From assembly GCA_020428105.1 (NCBI GenBank), contig JAGQNK010000013.1, positions 1-38,634 of the forward strand: a stretch of 38,634 bases of DNA, given 5' to 3'. A model generated the notes under the pieces. The model saw only the letters and a program-made list of their open reading frames with translations. It did no database searches and was not told the origin of the DNA. The stretch's first letter is position 1. Each line of letters begins with the position of its first letter. A program made the translations under genes and the position numbers. Source of the DNA: Candidatus Saccharimonadota bacterium. Lineage in GTDB: Bacteria; Patescibacteriota; Saccharimonadia; Saccharimonadales; JAGQNK01. This document shows, piece after piece, positions 1 to 6,570 of the stretch.

Positions 1-447
1 TGGATTATCTATAAATTTGAGCTGAGGATATTTTGGCAACAGCAAATCATAAACCTCTCCTAAGTATCCACGGATTATCGTAATATCCGTGATGCCGGCA
101 TTAGCTAGAGCGTCAAGCTGAGTTTCTATGAGTCTTTTTTGATGAATTTTAACCATCGGCTTTGGTATGGTATGCGTTTCTGGGCGCATACGTTCACCTT
201 TGCCAGCACCCAGGATGACAGCTCTTTTTACACGATATGGTTCTAAGGCTTCTAGGGCTTGGGGCTTGGCAAATATTTGTTCTGTTGCACGACGCACCAA
301 ACCCTTGCGTATCAGACTAAGAATAGCATTGTTGATTGCCAAAGGGTCAAATGCGGGCATCCGCTCAACTATCTTTGATTTGTCTATGCCGTTACTGTGA
401 ACTATCAGCTGAAGGAGTTCGAACTCTGTCTTTGATAAATCCACCAT
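1..447 (-). CDS. LicC-like sugar/choline-phosphate nucleotidyltransferase with N-terminal winged helix (partial, 3' end outside window)
   Basis: The gene reads on the minus strand from ATG at 447 and runs off the left edge with no stop (149 codons visible). Residues ~1-75 look like a winged-helix DNA-binding region (MVDLSKTEFELLQLI..., NNAILSLIRKGLVRR). From ~80 a nucleotidyltransferase domain begins, with the signature AVILGAGKGERMRP and then IPKPMVKI, as in LicC / CTP:phosphocholine cytidylyltransferases and related NDP-sugar pyrophosphorylases. It starts 4 nt after the stop of a LicD-domain gene, so the pair probably forms an operon that makes CDP-choline (or a similar CDP-alcohol) and transfers the phospho-alcohol to a surface glycan. 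The fused winged helix suggests self-regulation or substrate sensing (inference). The substrate cannot be fixed from sequence. Confidence 0.82.
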   Translation of the reverse strand, partial: MVDLSKTEFELLQLIVHSNGIDKSKIVERMPAFDPLAINNAILSLIRKGLVRRATEQIFAKPQALEALEPYRVKRAVILGAGKGERMRPETHTIPKPMVKIHQKRLIETQLDALANAGITDITIIRGYLGEVYDLLLPKYPQLKFIDNP

Positions 448-451
448 GACC

Positions 452-1882
452 TTACTTGTGTTTAATAGGGTGTATTTTTAGATATTGCTCAACAACCTGC
501 CTATCAGCTGACATGTCTTCAATTGTTCCACGAAGTTTCATGTTGGTTTGATCGTTTGCAAAAGTCCAATTCTTTTTTGGTTTGCGCCAGTCTGGCCCAT
601 AAACTGCCACTATGTGTTTCTCGGCATTTTTTGGAACCCAAAATTTGCGCCCCATAAAGTTGCATCGAACTAGTGGCTTGTAGCTAGGAAGTTCACAGTC
701 AAACTGCTTTGCCCTGTTGGAAGTATTGTATGGCTTAAATAGTGTGTATAAGCATGAATATATTTGATTAGACGTCTTCTTTCTACTCTTTGCCGGATAA
801 TAAAAGAACATGTCTAGATGAATACCTACCCTACCTATTGATACAACCATGCCATCATCGGGCTTGCCTTGAAGCCTGAAGATATTACAGCCGTATCTAT
901 TGATTAGCTCATGGATAACGCGTATGTCAAAGTCTTCTGCCCAAATACCTAGGTCAATATCTTCGTCGTGAGGTATAAAACCGTTTTCTCTGATAGCTCC
1001 TAGCAAAGTGCCATCACTAAGCCAATGGGTACATTTATATTTATCCAAAACATTAGTTACGTCAGTCAGTAGCATTAGGGCAAAGGCTTGATTCATGCCT
1101 TCTTTGTTGTCCTTAACTAGAGGCCAGGAAATGCTGTGTTCTGTGTCGGTCTTTATAGATTCATCTCGCAACTTACGGATTAGATCCCTAGCATTTGGCT
1201 GACGAGTAGATTGCATATATGTCTTAATCCGTGCTTGATTGGCTAAGTAAACTGGATTGTCTGGCTTTTTAGCCGGTGCAAGGACATGCTCTAGGTGCAA
1301 GGATTTACCAGGAATTCTTTGTAATCTTTTACCGCTTAGCACCTCGCAAGCCATAGCAAAAGCTCCGTCTTCATGACCCCAGCCAACGAAGCCACTGTCA
1401 AAGCCACGCACAACATCCCATAAATCTCGACGCACAATAATGCAACCACCTAAAGGTTGAGTATGTGTATATTGAGTCATGTGTTTTTGCCAATCGCTGG
1501 TCTCGTCTTGGAGTAACATCTTGGTGCCGTTAAAGTCTAGCTCCCAACGTTCTACATATGGATAGACAACAGCTCCTGTTTCTAGAGCTAATGCCACACC
1601 GTCTTTGATTTGTTGAGGATTGATGACCGTATCAGCATCGTGAATAACTGCCACATCCCAATCACCGGCTTTTTGACCAGCTTGGTTGCGCGCAAGGCTA
1701 AGATTGTAAGTAATGGGAGTTTCTGGGAAATGCTCGCCGATATACATTGGATAATCCAATGTTTGATTTATCCAACTGCGGACATGTCCCCAGATTTGGT
1801 TTCTGGAAGGATCTTCGGAGCTAAAGGGTACCAGCAGTACAATCTTCGGCTTGGCAGTATTTGCAGTAGTCATCCTTCCCAT
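452..1882 (-). CDS. Fused GT-A glycosyltransferase and LicD phosphotransferase
   Basis: This is a 476-residue protein with two parts. Residues ~12-230 resemble a GT-A glycosyltransferase: a nucleotide-sugar region, the DxD-type motif HDADTV, and the acceptor-side motif GFVGWGHEDGAFAMA seen in GT2/galactosyltransferase-like enzymes. Residues ~285-420 form a LicD domain with the hallmark SDGTLLGAIRENGFIPHDED, followed by IDLGIW. LicD proteins move phosphocholine (or ribitol-/glycerol-phosphate) onto teichoic acids or glycans. The next gene, 4 nt downstream, is LicC-like, which supports a phospho-alcohol decoration route. The first ATG is used because a -10 box ends 8 nt upstream; a second ATG lies three codons in. 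No transmembrane segment is seen, so it should act on the cytoplasmic face of the membrane. Confidence 0.85.
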   Translation of the reverse strand: MGRMTTANTAKPKIVLLVPFSSEDPSRNQIWGHVRSWINQTLDYPMYIGEHFPETPITYNLSLARNQAGQKAGDWDVAVIHDADTVINPQQIKDGVALALETGAVVYPYVERWELDFNGTKMLLQDETSDWQKHMTQYTHTQPLGGCIIVRRDLWDVVRGFDSGFVGWGHEDGAFAMACEVLSGKRLQRIPGKSLHLEHVLAPAKKPDNPVYLANQARIKTYMQSTRQPNARDLIRKLRDESIKTDTEHSISWPLVKDNKEGMNQAFALMLLTDVTNVLDKYKCTHWLSDGTLLGAIRENGFIPHDEDIDLGIWAEDFDIRVIHELINRYGCNIFRLQGKPDDGMVVSIGRVGIHLDMFFYYPAKSRKKTSNQIYSCLYTLFKPYNTSNRAKQFDCELPSYKPLVRCNFMGRKFWVPKNAEKHIVAVYGPDWRKPKKNWTFANDQTNMKLRGTIEDMSADRQVVEQYLKIHPIKHK

Positions 1883-1890
1883 AGACTCAT

Positions 1891-1920
1891 ATTTTACAGC
1901 ATCGCTATATGTACTGCGAA
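1891..1920 (-). promoter_or_regulatory. Putative promoter of the LicD/LicC operon
   Basis: On the minus strand TTCGCA (1920-1915) is separated by 18 nt from TAAAAT (1896-1891), and the start codon follows 8 nt later. The mRNA would therefore be leaderless or nearly so. The -35 is weak. Confidence 0.45.
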
Positions 1921-1948
1921 AACTATTGTTAGGTTTCGATGACCCTTC

Positions 1949-3808
1949 CTACCTGTTCAGGATAGAAAACTTAATCCGCCTCTTTACCAACCTTGGCAAG
2001 GCTAGTATAGCCGTTATTAGTGCTATTGAACCACCAAAGATAGTAATCACACTGTTGTTCTGTCCGGTATTTGCCAGATCTTTGCTTGTTACAGTAGTTG
2101 ATGCGCCGGCTACAACCGTAACGGTGTATGGCCCCAAGGTTTCTGTTGAGCTATCTGGTTTAGTGATCTGTATGGTTACAGTATGGGTACCGGGTTCTAG
2201 GTCACTAGGCAGAGTACAACTCCAGTTACCGGCACTATCTGCCGTGGCAGTACAGACTACTGGGTCTGAGTGCACTGTTACTGAAATTGTAGAGTTAGGA
2301 GTAGTCGTACCAGAGAAGGTTGGACGCTTGGGTATGGTAGGGTTGCCGGTTAGCGACATAGTACCAGAACCATTAGGATTATTGATGACTGCTGAACTAC
2401 CTGATTCAGAACCACCTGATTCAGAACCATTCCCTTCCTCACCAAAGGCTGACTCGTATGCTCCAGCATCAAAGGCTCCGCCTTGAGGGCGATCTTCACC
2501 ACGAGCGTCAGTTGTCATTCCAGCCACATTTGTACCAGCATTAACAGCTGGAGAGCCTTCGGATAACGCTAGAGTTGGTACTTCTCCACCATTGTCTGTG
2601 AGTACTCCGAGGAAGGATGCTAGGCTAGTTTGGCCATGTTTGTCAGAAGACTGAGTTAGATAGCTATTAAAGCTATTGTCACTAGCGACATTACCACCGT
2701 TACTATTAATTGTGAACGTCGGGGCGCCAGACCCTGAACCAACATATCTATAATAGTTTACTGCATTAGCCGTACCATCCCCTACAGCATAGAGATCGTT
2801 TTGGGCAGTATGGGTGATGGCAACATCACCTTCTGCACCATCAAGGATAGCAGTCGCTGGGTATGAACCGGGAATATTATTGGTGATGTTGCTAAAGGTG
2901 TTGTTTATTGTGGTGTAATTGATTTGAGTACCAGTTGTATTATCAGGGGCAGCAATAACGCCACTAGCTGTCGTATAATATTCATTTCCATCACCGTGCA
3001 AATCCGTAAAGGTCGAGTTCTTGATATTGGCATTTAGTGTAAACCCTGAGCCAGCCTGAAGCATCAGGCCATTTTTCGCATCTGCAAAAGTCGTGCGCTC
3101 GATATTGACCGTTTTGTTGCCACTCCCCGACGCGACATAAGCAATCATCAAAGTACTTAGACCGGAGCCACTCATAGAACCATTGTGCAAATAGCTATCC
3201 CGAACATCCATGTTACTGTTTTCGGAGATGATAGCCGCACTGCTCGCGCCGCCTAAATCTATGTCTAAGCTGTCTACGGTCATGGAGCTAGCACTTGTGG
3301 CTCTAATTCCGTAACCACCTGTCATGCTAAAATCACGGGCTTCAAATATTCCTACAGAACTTCCTCCGTAATAACTAAGTCCTGCCCCATCAAGGATAGA
3401 TACTCCTTTGCCCTGCCCTATAACCTTTACTGGATTTTGGAACGACGACAATGTTGACCCTGGTCCTGTAATAGTCCCGGCGGGTAGGTTGACGGTATCA
3501 TCGGTACCGTATGCGCCGGTTTCTACACAGTCCGCCTCAAATCTATACCCTACGTTAATATTTGTTATTGCTTCTTCCAGCTGACAGACGGAATCAGCAT
3601 TTGTTGCACTAGAACCAGTAGCTACGTTAAAGGTAGCTGCATGAGCTTGCTTAGGGCTAAATATTAGTACGGTAGCTAGTAGAAATAAAGCAAAGCCTAG
3701 TTCTTTAGCTAAGGGTATAATGCTTGCTCTGTTGTTTGTGTTGTTGTTGACGTATCTAGTGTGATAACGATTGTTTTTGACCATTTGTTTTATTTTTCCC
3801 TTCTTCAT
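1949..3808 (-). CDS. Secreted beta-helix surface protein with LPXTG-like (LANTG) anchor
   Basis: A protein of ~619 residues. The basic N-terminus and hydrophobic stretch ending in PKQAHA-ATF form a signal peptide. A degenerate CSLREA-type motif follows (SVCQLEEAI). The middle is rich in Asn, Ser, Thr and Gly and looks like a right-handed parallel beta-helix, closing with RGEDRPQGGAFDAGAYE, the choice-of-anchor Q type ending. After a Gly/Ser linker there is one Ig-like repeat (GTTTPNSTISVTVHSD... to TVTVV). The C-terminus has LANTGQ, a hydrophobic helix and a basic tail (LVKRRIKF), a sortase signal. It should be wall-bound and face outward, for example in adhesion. The start is uncertain: ATG at 3808 was chosen, but an in-frame TTG at 3823 is possible. 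No sortase gene is visible in the window. Confidence 0.82.
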   Translation of the reverse strand: MKKGKIKQMVKNNRYHTRYVNNNTNNRASIIPLAKELGFALFLLATVLIFSPKQAHAATFNVATGSSATNADSVCQLEEAITNINVGYRFEADCVETGAYGTDDTVNLPAGTITGPGSTLSSFQNPVKVIGQGKGVSILDGAGLSYYGGSSVGIFEARDFSMTGGYGIRATSASSMTVDSLDIDLGGASSAAIISENSNMDVRDSYLHNGSMSGSGLSTLMIAYVASGSGNKTVNIERTTFADAKNGLMLQAGSGFTLNANIKNSTFTDLHGDGNEYYTTASGVIAAPDNTTGTQINYTTINNTFSNITNNIPGSYPATAILDGAEGDVAITHTAQNDLYAVGDGTANAVNYYRYVGSGSGAPTFTINSNGGNVASDNSFNSYLTQSSDKHGQTSLASFLGVLTDNGGEVPTLALSEGSPAVNAGTNVAGMTTDARGEDRPQGGAFDAGAYESAFGEEGNGSESGGSESGSSAVINNPNGSGTMSLTGNPTIPKRPTFSGTTTPNSTISVTVHSDPVVCTATADSAGNWSCTLPSDLEPGTHTVTIQITKPDSSTETLGPYTVTVVAGASTTVTSKDLANTGQNNSVITIFGGSIALITAILALPRLVKRRIKFSILNR

Positions 3809-4113
3809 AGGCTTTGATGTCAAAGACCTAAAAAGTATTAATAAACCATCAGTTTGTGTAAACCGACAATTTAAATTTTTTCCCTCACCTATTTATTAAG
3901 TTACGTTAATGTTTGCATTATAAGCTTATGTTAATTTGGATTGCAAGTACTTTTTTCAAAAACTTCATAACACCATAGCCACACTATTACATACAATATC
4001 TTATGCTGTTCAGCAAACTGTTCAGCAAATCTAAAAAACTGCACCTGTGTGCTGCTTAGGATTTCTCAACAAACTTGGTGAAGTTTTGCAGCTTCCCCAA
4101 AAATGGACTAAAG
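3809..4113. other. AT-rich intergenic region
   Basis: I see no gene here. It should hold the promoter of the beta-helix gene; TTTACA-17-AATACT on the minus strand, just upstream of 3823, is a weak candidate. It also holds a 12-bp tandem repeat. To its right begins the left inverted-repeat arm. Confidence 0.5.
4006..4029. repeat. 12-bp perfect tandem repeat
   Basis: CTGTTCAGCAAA occurs twice in direct succession (4006-4017 and 4018-4029). Each copy contains GCTG/CAGC-like dyad symmetry. It may be an operator or simple slippage. Confidence 0.6.
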
Positions 4114-4468
4114 GCAGAATTAGCGGCGCGCCAGTACCGTTTTTCTTTGGTTGCGCGGAGTGCAAACCAAAATAAAAGAACGCTGGATGCGCTCAAATTT
4201 CTCAATAAATTCGTTCTTGGTGAGTTTCTACGCCCACACTAGAACCTTTTTCCAAGACAAATACTGGCCTGAAGCTAAGCCCCGCCGCCTGATGGGCAAG
4301 TCTGCCCGCTGCGCCCCGCCAAAAAACCGCCTTTGAATTTTTGAGATTCCCCCGCCGAGATTTTTTTCAATTGAGAAAAGTAAGGTCTGTCGGGTCGGCT
4401 GCGCAGAGCGGCAGAAACGGCAGGGTTTTCCTACATGACTGGTTGTTGTTCTGTGGTTACATTCTTAA
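4114..4468 (+). repeat. Left arm of long inverted repeat around the MFS-ArsR cassette
   Basis: The inner part, 4349-4468 (120 nt), matches the reverse complement of 6027-6146 with only three mismatches by eye. The outer part, 4114-4348, is a decayed copy of the reverse complement of 6147-6387. Anchors include GCAGAAT (4114-4120), TTTTTCTTTGGTT (4140-4152, 13/13), CTAGAACC, AGCCCCG and CCCGCCAAAAA. The arm includes the last 12 codons and stop of the MFS gene. A reading frame at 4151-4336 has no support as a gene. Confidence 0.85.
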
Positions 4469-5663
4469 ATCGTCTTACACAACCACAACGAACAAGAAGC
4501 CAATAACTAATCGCTAACCCAACCGCCATAAATAAACCTTGTGCTAAAAATCCTGGTCGTAGTGAACCGCCAGCAACTATAATTCCTAAGATTATAGTAA
4601 GTGTCATCTTTGCAAACCTGCTGGCTAATGACATACCGGACAACACAGTTGCTCTTACTGAACTCTGTAATTCTTGATTTGCATAGTCGGAGACAATCGG
4701 ACGTTCTATATTGAAAACTCCCATAGTTGCTATAGCAATAATGATGACCAGTGTGTTCTGTGTCGCTAAAGCGAGCAAAAGATATCCAGTGATTGAGCCA
4801 AGTTTTATAAGTGCAAAGGCTTTCTCAAAAGTTAAGTAATCTTCCAGCTTGTAAACATAACGCTGCAATATGAAATTAACAAACAAGCCGAAGCTAATTG
4901 CGCCGCCAGCCCAAAAACTACTTACATTGCCGAGATTTTCAAAATGGATCGCAACTGTGCCATACAAGAAATATTCATTACACACAGTCATAAGTCCAGC
5001 TATTGTTAGGGCAAAAATTGTCTGGTTTTTCCGCATAAGGCTAAGTGTATTTGCCACCATTTCAAAGGCTTTTAGCTCTTGTTTCACAATAGACTTTTGC
5101 TTGGATTGATCTTTTGAACCATCGTGCAGGGTCAAGGAAATAGCTGTAATGACAAGCTGCAAAGCCACAGTTGCCAAGATGAGTGACACAAAGCTTACTG
5201 AACTAAACACTTGGTATACTATTCCGCTTACGATACCGGCAACAAAAAGCCCAGCTATGCCATTAGACAAAACAATGCTGCTTTGCTTTTTATAGTCTAA
5301 GCCTTCGTCTTTTGACGCTTCATATAGCAAGGCTTCGTTTGCCCCGCTGACCATAGACAGACCAATCGCGCGAATAATATTCATTACATACAGCCCGATG
5401 GTTGTCGGTGAAATAACCAAAGCCATAAGACCAATCGCACTGGTAAAGTATCCTAGCGCCATTGATGTTTTGCGACCAAACTTATCCGCAATAACTCCGG
5501 TTGGGATTTCCGATAAAAACACAGTGCCCGTAAACACGCTTTGCGCTATAACGGCGTGATAAAGTGGTACGCCTTCAGATACGGCGAATAGGTTAGTAAT
5601 GATGGTTGAAAAGTACATTCCATCTAAGAACTCAATCAATTTTAGTTTTGCAACGGTTTTCAT
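4431..5663 (-). CDS. MFS-family membrane transporter (probable efflux)
   Basis: A 410-residue protein with about 12 hydrophobic segments, the normal size for the major facilitator superfamily. Motif A between helices 2 and 3 is clear (GVIADKFGRKTSM). Such transporters use the proton gradient to move small molecules; pairing with an ArsR regulator suggests export of a toxic compound, but the substrate is unknown. The start ATG lies 2 nt after the ArsR stop, so the two genes are co-transcribed and probably translationally coupled. The last 12 codons sit inside the left inverted-repeat arm, and a second, inverted copy of the same tail (KNVTAEQQPVL, stop) lies at 6029-6064. This hints that the gene may be able to flip with its regulator. 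The cassette has no recombinase of its own. Confidence 0.88.
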   Translation of the reverse strand: MKTVAKLKLIEFLDGMYFSTIITNLFAVSEGVPLYHAVIAQSVFTGTVFLSEIPTGVIADKFGRKTSMALGYFTSAIGLMALVISPTTIGLYVMNIIRAIGLSMVSGANEALLYEASKDEGLDYKKQSSIVLSNGIAGLFVAGIVSGIVYQVFSSVSFVSLILATVALQLVITAISLTLHDGSKDQSKQKSIVKQELKAFEMVANTLSLMRKNQTIFALTIAGLMTVCNEYFLYGTVAIHFENLGNVSSFWAGGAISFGLFVNFILQRYVYKLEDYLTFEKAFALIKLGSITGYLLLALATQNTLVIIIAIATMGVFNIERPIVSDYANQELQSSVRATVLSGMSLASRFAKMTLTIILGIIVAGGSLRPGFLAQGLFMAVGLAISYWLLVRCGCVRRFKNVTTEQQPVM

Positions 5664-5665
5664 AG

Positions 5666-5980
5666 TTAATATGGACTTTTGCTCGCTTGTTCAAAGATGT
5701 GCTGAGTGTGCCTCAACAAGTATTCCGCAGCGTCTTTTGTAACATATTGATAGCAACGTGTTCCAACGCTGGTTGATTTAACCAAGCCAACTCGCTTTAA
5801 GGCTCTAAGATGATTAGAAGCTGTTGGCTGGGGGATACCTATTGCCTTTGAGATTTCCGAAACACAGCTTTCTTGTTTTGGTTTAGAAAAACTTTCCGAG
5901 TTCTCCGCAATATACATAAAAATCCGCAATCTAACGGGATTAGATAGAACTTTATAATATGTGGCTAGTTTACCATCCAT
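5666..5980 (-). CDS. ArsR-family winged-helix transcriptional regulator
   Basis: A 104-residue protein, typical length for the family. The DNA-recognition helix region reads IGIPQPTASNHLRALKRVGL, followed by the wing (STSVGTRCYQYV). The usual metal motif ELCVxxL is reduced to ESCVSEI with one cysteine kept, so metal sensing is possible but not certain. It likely represses its own promoter and the MFS gene 2 nt downstream. The start is supported by a near-ideal promoter whose predicted start site falls on or next to the ATG, which gives a leaderless mRNA. Confidence 0.9.
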   Translation of the reverse strand: MDGKLATYYKVLSNPVRLRIFMYIAENSESFSKPKQESCVSEISKAIGIPQPTASNHLRALKRVGLVKSTSVGTRCYQYVTKDAAEYLLRHTQHIFEQASKSPY

Positions 5981-5987
5981 TTACAGG

Positions 5988-6016
5988 ATTGTATCAATAT
6001 ATATTCTTAAAGTCAA
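5988..6016 (-). promoter_or_regulatory. Promoter of arsR-MFS with possible operator
   Basis: On the minus strand TTGACT (6016-6011), a 17-nt spacer and TACAAT (5993-5988) precede the start codon by 7 nt; TGA just before the hexamer makes an extended -10. ATTCTTAA (6003-6010) and its inverse TTAAGAAT (6027-6034) bracket the -35 region, and could be ArsR half-sites. The outer half-site is the edge of the right repeat arm. Confidence 0.7.
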
Positions 6017-6307
6017 ATATTTTATATTAAGAATGTAACCGCAGAACAACAACCAGTCCTGTAGGAAAACCCTGCCGTTTCTGCCGCTCTGCGCAGCCGA
6101 CCCGACAGACCTGACTTTTCTCAATTGAAAAAAATCTCGGCGGGGGTAATTCAGAAAATGCAAAGGCTTTTTGGCGTGGGGTGGCAAGCCTTTAGGCTTG
6201 CGTGGGTCGGGGCTGGTGTTCTCGTTTCAGGTTTTCAGCTTTTTGACATAAAATGGGTTCTAGCCTTGTCGTACAGAGGCACCATGGAGAAACTTTTTTC
6301 GGAAATC

Positions 6308-6329
6308 GGGCGCGAATGCGCCCTTTTTT
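6308..6329 (+). terminator. Rho-independent terminator, plus strand
   Basis: GGGCGC-GAAT-GCGCCC (6308-6323) is followed by six T. No gene on the plus strand now leads into it. It would terminate the MFS gene if the cassette were inverted. Confidence 0.75.
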
Positions 6330-6357
6330 CTTTGGTTTTGCGCAGCAAAACCAAAGA
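6329..6357. repeat. Perfect 13-bp hairpin
   Basis: TCTTTGGTTTTGC, a GCA loop, then its exact inverse. A decayed version exists in the left arm at ~4144-4170 (TTTGGTTGC... GCAAACCAAA). Confidence 0.8.
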
Positions 6358-6379
6358 AAAAGCCGCCCGACTGGGCGAC
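6357..6379 (-). terminator. Terminator of tRNA-Leu
   Basis: On the minus strand GTCGCCC-AGTC-GGGCGGC (one G-U pair) is followed by TTTTT, starting about 22 nt after the tRNA CCA end. Confidence 0.75.
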
Positions 6380-6401
6380 TATTCTGCAAAAAGTTGCAAT
6401 A

Positions 6402-6486
6402 TGGTGCGCGAGAGAGGACTTGAACCTCCACGCCTTGCGGCACAGCCACCTCAAGGCTGCGTGTATACCAATTTCACCACTCGCGC
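6402..6486 (-). tRNA. tRNA-Leu (anticodon GAG), CCA encoded
   Basis: The 7-bp acceptor stem pairs GCGCGAG with CTCGCGC, followed by A and an encoded CCA. The anticodon stem CAGCC/GGCTG encloses the loop TTGAGGT, giving anticodon GAG for CUC/CUU. The long variable arm (TGCC-GCAA-GGCG) is typical of tRNA-Leu, and the T-arm contains GGTTCAAGTCC. The gene borders the inverted-repeat cassette; tRNA genes are common sites for gene gain, but I see no duplicated tRNA end at the left side. Confidence 0.95.
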
Positions 6487-6521
6487 GAATCATCACTCAC
6501 AAAAGAGTAATTAACCCAAGT

Positions 6522-6550
6522 ATAATACGATTTTTGATAAATAAACTCAA
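6522..6550 (-). promoter_or_regulatory. Promoter of tRNA-Leu
   Basis: On the minus strand TTGAGT (6550-6545), 17 nt, then TATTAT (6527-6522), with the tRNA 5' end 35 nt after the -10. Confidence 0.6.
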
Positions 6551-6570
6551 GAGGCGTCAAGCTTCCACAA

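Larger units (their letters stand above)
6027..6387 (-). repeat. Right arm of long inverted repeat
   Basis: 6027-6146 is the near-perfect inverse of 4349-4468. The outer part reaches the terminator behind tRNA-Leu. On the plus strand 6029-6064 encodes KNVTAEQQPVL plus stop, a variant of the MFS C-terminus (KNVTTEQQPVM at the left arm). The arm also contains two hairpins (6308-6323 and 6329-6357). Because this side is joined to a working tRNA terminator, it may be the ancestral copy. Reading frames in both directions here are not supported as genes. Confidence 0.85.

Noticed and set aside
1851-2486. Long plus-strand frame of 211 codons
   Set aside because: It is antisense to the low-complexity Ser/Gly/Thr part of the beta-helix protein, which commonly produces open shadow frames.
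4151-4336. Open frame of 61 codons on the plus strand
   Set aside because: It lies in the decayed part of the left inverted-repeat arm, has no ribosome site and no protein-like composition.
5981-6187. Open frame on the minus strand just upstream of arsR
   Set aside because: It covers the arsR promoter and the right repeat arm; the arm's sequence makes sense as an inverse MFS tail instead.
4114-6387. Insertion sequence or composite transposon
   Set aside because: The arms look like transposon ends, but there is no transposase, no terminal motif and no target-site duplication that I can see.
6125-6514. Open frame of 129 codons on the plus strand
   Set aside because: It runs through two hairpins and antisense through tRNA-Leu.
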